A stretch of DNA of 55,377 nucleotides from an uncultured Collinsella sp. (lineage in GTDB: Bacteria > Actinomycetota > Coriobacteriia > Coriobacteriales > Coriobacteriaceae), in contig CABSLA010000010.1 in assembly GCA_902478545.1 (NCBI GenBank), positions 1 to 55,377 of the forward strand. Direction: 5' to 3'. The notes below the pieces were generated by a model that was not told the origin of the DNA, did not search any database, and saw only the letters and a list, made by a program, of their open reading frames with translations. Shown here piece by piece: positions 51,529-55,377 of the stretch. Positions within the stretch are counted from its first letter, which is position 1. Every line of letters starts with the position of its first letter. Position numbers and translations under genes: made by a program.

Positions 51529-52461
51529 ATGTTCTACACGCTAACCGCTAACCCGGCTGTCGACATGACGGTTTCGAGCTCTCCGCTCGAGCCCGACGAG
51601 AACGTCCGCACCGGCTCGGCCAGCTACACGGCTAACGGCAAGGGCCTCGACGTGTCCTTCGCCTTTAAGAAGATGGGCGTCGACACCGTCGCGCTCGGCT
51701 TCTTCGCCGGCTTCACGGGCAAGTTCATCGTCGAGGAGGTCATGAACCTGGGTTGCCTCTGCCGCCCGGTCTGGACCGACGGTATCACGCGCATTAACAC
51801 CTACGTCAACGATGGCCAGCACGAGTACGGCATTCTGAACCCGGGTGCTCCGATCACGCCGCAGCACCAGGAGGAGCTCTACAACATCCTGGACACCGCG
51901 GGCGATCTCGAGTGCCTGATCGTCTCCGGCTCCGTGCCTCCCAAAGCTACGCCCGACTTCCTGGCTCAGGTCATGGAGCACGCTCAGGCTCGTGGCGCTG
52001 ACGTCGTCCTGGACCTGTCCTCCGACAAGCTCAAGGAGCTCGCTCACAAGAAGCCGCTGCTCATCAAGCCGAACCATCACGAGATGAAGGCCATCTTCGG
52101 CGTGCCGGTCGATACCGACGACGAGGTTCGCGTTGCCATGAAGATGGCTCACGACGCTGGCGTTCAGAACGTGCTGCTCACCCGTGGTAGCCGCGGCGAC
52201 GCTTACTTCTCCAACGGCGAGGACATCTGGTACGCCAAGCGTGAGTTCAACATCAAGCTGGTCTCTTCCGTCTGCGCCGGCGACTGCACCCTCGCTGCGT
52301 TCCTGCACAAGTGGTACAGGGATCGCGACAACGTCGAGGAGGCCATGAAGCTCGCTATGGCCACCGGCGCCAACGTTGCCGAGTCCGTCGGCATCGGCGA
52401 CTTCGGTCACGTCGATGAGTACAGCAAGCGCGTTGCTGTCCGCAAGCTCGATCGTCAGTAA
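51529..52461 (+). CDS. fruK: 1-phosphofructokinase-type PfkB kinase, first copy
   Basis: A 310-residue sugar kinase of the PfkB/ribokinase family, 1-phosphofructokinase subgroup: it starts FYTLTANPAVDMTV, carries ANGKGLDVSFAFKKMG (substrate-binding glycines), LIVSGSVPP, LIKPNHHE, and the catalytic Asp in SVCAGDCTLAAF (the usual first G of GAGD is C). It would convert fructose-1-phosphate made by the fruA permease to the 1,6-bisphosphate; tagatose-6-phosphate kinase is the main alternative. A hairpin terminator follows, then a paralogue. CAGGGGG precedes the ATG at some distance. Confidence 0.87.
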   Translation: MFYTLTANPAVDMTVSSSPLEPDENVRTGSASYTANGKGLDVSFAFKKMGVDTVALGFFAGFTGKFIVEEVMNLGCLCRPVWTDGITRINTYVNDGQHEYGILNPGAPITPQHQEELYNILDTAGDLECLIVSGSVPPKATPDFLAQVMEHAQARGADVVLDLSSDKLKELAHKKPLLIKPNHHEMKAIFGVPVDTDDEVRVAMKMAHDAGVQNVLLTRGSRGDAYFSNGEDIWYAKREFNIKLVSSVCAGDCTLAAFLHKWYRDRDNVEEAMKLAMATGANVAESVGIGDFGHVDEYSKRVAVRKLDRQ

Positions 52462-52489
52462 TCGAAACGCGACATATTCGTGCGCATGC

Positions 52490-52520
52490 GGCGCCCCGGT
52501 TTCGGCTGGGGCGCCTTTTT
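52490..52520 (+). terminator. intrinsic terminator between the two kinase genes
   Basis: GGCGCCCC (52490-52497) pairs with GGGGCGCC (52508-52515) around a 10-base loop, followed by five T. Confidence 0.85.
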
Positions 52521-52609
52521 GTTCCGCCACGGGGGAGAGGTGTCCCGCCGTACTTCATCGCTTCCACACCGTTCACCGAGTTGTCCTAGCCTTTTACCGA
52601 TGCGTGGAA

Positions 52610-52615
52610 TATACT
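52610..52615 (+). promoter_or_regulatory. -10 element before the second kinase gene
   Basis: TATACT 35 bases before the ATG, with TTGTCC 23 bases upstream, which is wider than the usual spacing. It follows a terminator, so an independent promoter is likely. Confidence 0.4.
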
Positions 52616-52649
52616 TTCATTAACACGTTGCTTCGTGAAAGGAACATTC

Positions 52650-53582
52650 ATGATTTACACGCTCACTGCAAATCCCGCCATTGACTACAACATCGCCTGC
52701 GACGGCCTTGCTGCCAACACCGTCACGCGTACTCGCAACGCCGTCTATACGCCCAACGGCAAGGGCCTCAACGTCTCGTTTACGCTTGACCACTACGGTG
52801 TCGACACCACGATCCTGGGCTTCTTCGCTGGCTTCTCGGGCGAGTTCATCGTCAAGGGCGCCGAGGCCCTGGGCGTGCCCGTCAAGCCCGTGTGGACCGA
52901 CGGCATCACGCGCGTCAACGTCTTCCTCAATGCCGGCCCCGACACCGAGTACAACATGGTCAACGCCGGTGCCGCCATCAACGAGGCCAATGAGCAGGAG
53001 ATGTTTGAGCTCATCGATTCGCTCGATGACATGACCTGCCTGGTAATCAGTGGCTCGCTGCCTCCCAACACTTCCGAGGGCTTCCTGGCCGAGGTTCTGC
53101 GCCGCGTCAAGGCCAAGGGTGCCGAGTTCGTTCTCGACATCTCGAGCCATCAGCTGGCAGATCTCATTGCCATGGAGCCGCTGCTGATCAAGCCCAATGA
53201 CGACGAGTTGCTCGATATCTTTGGCATTAAGGTGAGCGGTGGCGACGATGAGTCCGTCAAGGGCGCTATGGCTGAGCTTCATGCCAAGGGCGCCAAGAAC
53301 GTGCTGCTGACCCTCGGCGGCGCCGGTGCGTACTTCTCCAACGGCAAGCACATCTGGTTTGCTAACCGCACCTTCGACGTCAAGCTGCTGTCGACGGTGT
53401 GTGCCGGCGATTCCTCGCTCGCTGCCTTCCTGTCCGTGTGGCATGACGCCCCCGAGCGCGTCGAGGATGCCCTGCGCCTGTCGATGGCCACCGGCGCCAA
53501 CGTGGTCGAGTGCCCCGGTTTGGGCGATTTTGCCAAGGTGGACGAATATAAGAAGCACATCGAGGTTCGCCAGGTCTGCTAG
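52650..53582 (+). CDS. 1-phosphofructokinase-type PfkB kinase, second copy
   Basis: A 310-residue paralogue of the preceding kinase, the same length and alike throughout (roughly half of the positions by eye). It starts IYTLTANPAIDYNI, with PNGKGLNVSFTLDHYG, LVISGSLPP, LIKPNDDE and catalytic Asp in TVCAGDSSLAAFLS. The substrate pocket differs from copy one at several places, for example PVWTDGITRVNVF against PVWTDGITRINTY and the segments at residues 15-30, so different substrates are possible. GAAAGGAA precedes the ATG. It has its own terminator on both sides. Confidence 0.87.
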   Translation: MIYTLTANPAIDYNIACDGLAANTVTRTRNAVYTPNGKGLNVSFTLDHYGVDTTILGFFAGFSGEFIVKGAEALGVPVKPVWTDGITRVNVFLNAGPDTEYNMVNAGAAINEANEQEMFELIDSLDDMTCLVISGSLPPNTSEGFLAEVLRRVKAKGAEFVLDISSHQLADLIAMEPLLIKPNDDELLDIFGIKVSGGDDESVKGAMAELHAKGAKNVLLTLGGAGAYFSNGKHIWFANRTFDVKLLSTVCAGDSSLAAFLSVWHDAPERVEDALRLSMATGANVVECPGLGDFAKVDEYKKHIEVRQVC

Positions 53583-53604
53583 CCGCATCGATACATCGTT
53601 GCCG

Positions 53605-53640
53605 AACACCCGCTTTGGATTACCAAGGCGGGTGTTTTTT
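53605..53640 (+). terminator. intrinsic terminator after the second kinase gene
   Basis: AACACCCGCTTTGG (53605-53618) pairs with CCAAGGCGGGTGTT (53623-53636) with one G-T pair around ATTA, followed by T. Confidence 0.9.
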
Positions 53641-53777
53641 GCGCGCTGAACATATGTGGTATCTGCTGTCTCGTTTTATCTAATCAACGACGCGATTGCG
53701 TGTGCGCGCTTTCTCGTTTCTTGTTAGACTTCTTGAGAACCATCGATTAACGCTCACAAGTGCAGGAGGCCATAGGC

Positions 53778-55172
53778 ATGTGCAATGTTTCGCTCAACGG
53801 TACGCAACCGTCCGATGCCTCCCTGCGCGTCCTGCACGCGCTTGAGGCGGCTGGTCTAGAGGCTTGGTACGTTGGCGGTTGGGTGCGCGACGCCCTGATG
53901 GGATGCCCCAGCCACGATGTTGATATGTGCTGTAGCGGCCTGTGGCAGGAGTCCAAGGCGGCGCTCGAGGCCGCTGATATCGCGGTCGTGGAGTCGGGCA
54001 TTAAATTTGGCGGAATCACGGCTATTTCCGATGGCGAGCGTATCGAGGTCACCACGTACCGCCTGGATGGCTTTTACACCGATGGGCGCCATCCTCAGAG
54101 TGTCGAGCGTGCCGCCTCGCTCGAGGACGATCTGGCCCGTCGCGACTTTACCGTCAACGCCATGGCCTGGCATCCCGAGCGCGGGCTTGTCGACCGCTAC
54201 GACGGCCAGGGTGATCTGGAGCGCAAGCTGATTCGCGCTGTCGGTGATCCCAAGCGTCGCTTTAACGAGGACGCCCTGCGCATGCTGCGTGCGGTGCGCT
54301 TTGCCTGCCGTCTGGACTTTATGATTGAGCCCGAGACTAAGCGTGCGCTTGCCGAGTGCGCGCCGCTGCTCGATGCCGTGGCGCGCGAGCGTGTGGGTAT
54401 TGAGCTCGAGGGCATTCTTTCGACCGGTCATGGGGGAGACGCGATGCTTCGCTATCCCGAGCTCATCTGTGCCGCTGTGCCCGAGTTGGCAGCGGGTCGC
54501 GGGTTTGATCAGCGAAGTGTCTACCATGCGTTTAACGTCTACGAGCATATCGCCCGTGTGCTGACAGTGGCAGGGGAGCTGGCGCTGTGCGACGGCGTCG
54601 CGCCATCGTCGAGCCTTATGTGGGCGGCGTTTTTGCACGATGTCTCCAAGCCCGAGTGCTTTACGGTCGATCACGCCGGCAGCGGACACTTCTACGGTCA
54701 TCCCGAGCTCGGCGCCAAGAAGGCGCGTGTCATCATGGATCGCCTGGCACTCTCGCACGATTTGGTGCGCGATGTGTGCCTGCTGATCAAATACCACGAT
54801 AAGCCGCTGCGCCCCGAGCGATCCTGCCTGCTCAATATGATGCGCGCGCTTTCGGGCGAGGGCGTCGACACAGCCCGCCTGATTGATGAGCTCATGGATC
54901 TTAAGCGTGCTGATACGCTCGGCAAGGCCCCGTCTTGCTTCTATTACGTTGAGACGATTGAGGAGATGCGCGCGATGGCGCACGAGCTGCTGAAGGCAGG
55001 GGAGCCCTATACGCTCAAGATGCTCGCCATCAACGGCGGCGACCTGATCCGTGCCGGAGTCAAGCCCGGGCCGGAACTGGGTCAGCTTCTCAACTCCGCC
55101 CTCGACGCCGTGATCGAAGACAACATTCCCAACGATCGCGAAGCTCTTTTGGTCCATCTCAACTTGAATTAG
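53778..55172 (+). CDS. cca: CCA tRNA nucleotidyltransferase
   Basis: A 464-residue class II CCA-adding enzyme or tRNA nucleotidyltransferase. The nucleotidyltransferase head has WYVGGWVRDALMG and the DVDM acidic pair, then RRDFTVNAMAW and RRFNEDALRMLRAVRFACRL, which bind tRNA and NTPs. A C-terminal HD domain is visible (WAAFLHDVSKPECF; GHPELGAKKARVIMDRL; IKYHDKPL), as in actinobacterial and some proteobacterial forms. The ATG at 53778 follows GCAGGAGG by 8 bases. The tRNA-Glu gene downstream already encodes its CCA, so repair of tRNA ends is the likely role for at least that tRNA. Confidence 0.93.
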   Translation: MCNVSLNGTQPSDASLRVLHALEAAGLEAWYVGGWVRDALMGCPSHDVDMCCSGLWQESKAALEAADIAVVESGIKFGGITAISDGERIEVTTYRLDGFYTDGRHPQSVERAASLEDDLARRDFTVNAMAWHPERGLVDRYDGQGDLERKLIRAVGDPKRRFNEDALRMLRAVRFACRLDFMIEPETKRALAECAPLLDAVARERVGIELEGILSTGHGGDAMLRYPELICAAVPELAAGRGFDQRSVYHAFNVYEHIARVLTVAGELALCDGVAPSSSLMWAAFLHDVSKPECFTVDHAGSGHFYGHPELGAKKARVIMDRLALSHDLVRDVCLLIKYHDKPLRPERSCLLNMMRALSGEGVDTARLIDELMDLKRADTLGKAPSCFYYVETIEEMRAMAHELLKAGEPYTLKMLAINGGDLIRAGVKPGPELGQLLNSALDAVIEDNIPNDREALLVHLNLN

Positions 55173-55202
55173 CTACCCAGTTTACCTGCGTGTTCCATAA
55201 CC

Positions 55203-55221
55203 TGCCGACATTTTTTCGGCA
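55203..55221 (+). terminator. weak hairpin after cca
   Basis: TGCCGA (55203-55208) pairs with TCGGCA (55216-55221) around CATTTTT, followed by ATTT. It is short, so only a possible terminator. Confidence 0.4.
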
Positions 55222-55236
55222 ATTTGGAATTTCTTC

Positions 55237-55265
55237 TTGCGCTGACGTTTTTTGTCCCGTATTAT
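55237..55265 (+). promoter_or_regulatory. promoter of tRNA-Glu
   Basis: TTGCGC (55237-55242), a 17-base spacer and TATTAT (55260-55265), about 35 bases before the tRNA. Confidence 0.65.
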
Positions 55266-55299
55266 ATTTCCTCGCAGCACGGCAGTGCAGATGTCATGT

Positions 55300-55376
55300 G
55301 GCCCGTTCGTCTAGCGGTTTAGGACGCCGCCCTCTCAAGGCGGAGATCACCAGTTCGAATCTGGTACGGGCTACCA
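55300..55376 (+). tRNA. tRNA-Glu (anticodon CUC)
   Basis: A 77-base tRNA with an acceptor stem GGCCCGT pairing with ACGGGCT (first pair G-U), a D-loop with TAGCGGTTTAGGA, an anticodon arm CCGCC-CTCTCAA-GGCGG with anticodon CTC, and a T-arm ACCAG-TTCGAAT-CTGGT. The discriminator is A, and CCA is encoded (55374-55376). It reads GAG codons. The window ends one base later. Confidence 0.95.
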
Positions 55377-55377
55377 C

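Overview
The window is GC-rich chromosomal DNA with very dense, short-spaced bacterial genes. Gene order and protein character suggest a member of the Coriobacteriia (Actinobacteria), most like Collinsella. This assignment is an inference from: the actinobacterial-type run coiled-coil gene-DUF177-rpmF...rnc-smc-ftsY-ffh; the run alaS-ruvX-mltG...aroK-aroB-pepQ-efp-nusB; a T-box in front of ileS; and a complete fructose PTS. No transposase, integrase, phage gene or CRISPR array was seen. About fifty protein genes and one tRNA gene can be supported.

Layout. 139-9587: an envelope, lipid and secretion block (coiled-coil protein, DUF177, rpmF, plsX, acpP, rnc, smc, ftsY, ffh). 9708-13039: a reverse-strand DUF134-NifX fusion facing away from thyA-folA and an SPOUT methyltransferase. 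13165-18754: MATE exporter, cobA, ftsH, DUF523 and a GldA-type dehydrogenase. 18876-24051: T-box-ileS, a 396-base gene-free stretch full of inverted repeats, then lspA and an rluD-like gene. 24134-28622: glycosyltransferase, a small A24 prepilin peptidase, dgt and rarA. 28723-31888: a sigma-B-type operon (DUF948 protein, degenerate RsbW-like protein, sigma factor, AI-2E transporter). 32331-38930: alaS, ruvX, mltG, yqeG, aroK and an aroB homologue that has lost its metal ligands. 39063-45450: pepQ, efp, Asp23, nusB, xseB, tlyA, nadK, recN, mostly overlapping or nearly so. 45671-53582: an RpiR-family regulator divergent from a fructose EIIBCA gene, then ptsH, ptsI and two tandem 1-phosphofructokinase-type genes, which together make up a sugar uptake and phosphorylation module. 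53778-55376: cca and tRNA-Glu(CUC).

Most of the window is housekeeping. The parts that most deserve a second look are: the DUF134-NifX fusion, which has a second ribosome-binding site and start codon inside the ORF and twin palindromes around its promoter; the AroB-like protein without zinc ligands; the RsbW-like protein without ATP-binding residues, encoded beside a sigma factor; and a series of long perfect inverted repeats in the gene-free stretches, the largest with 42-base arms just upstream of ptsH. All coordinates of stems, promoters and motifs were read by eye; no alignment, folding or database search was run.
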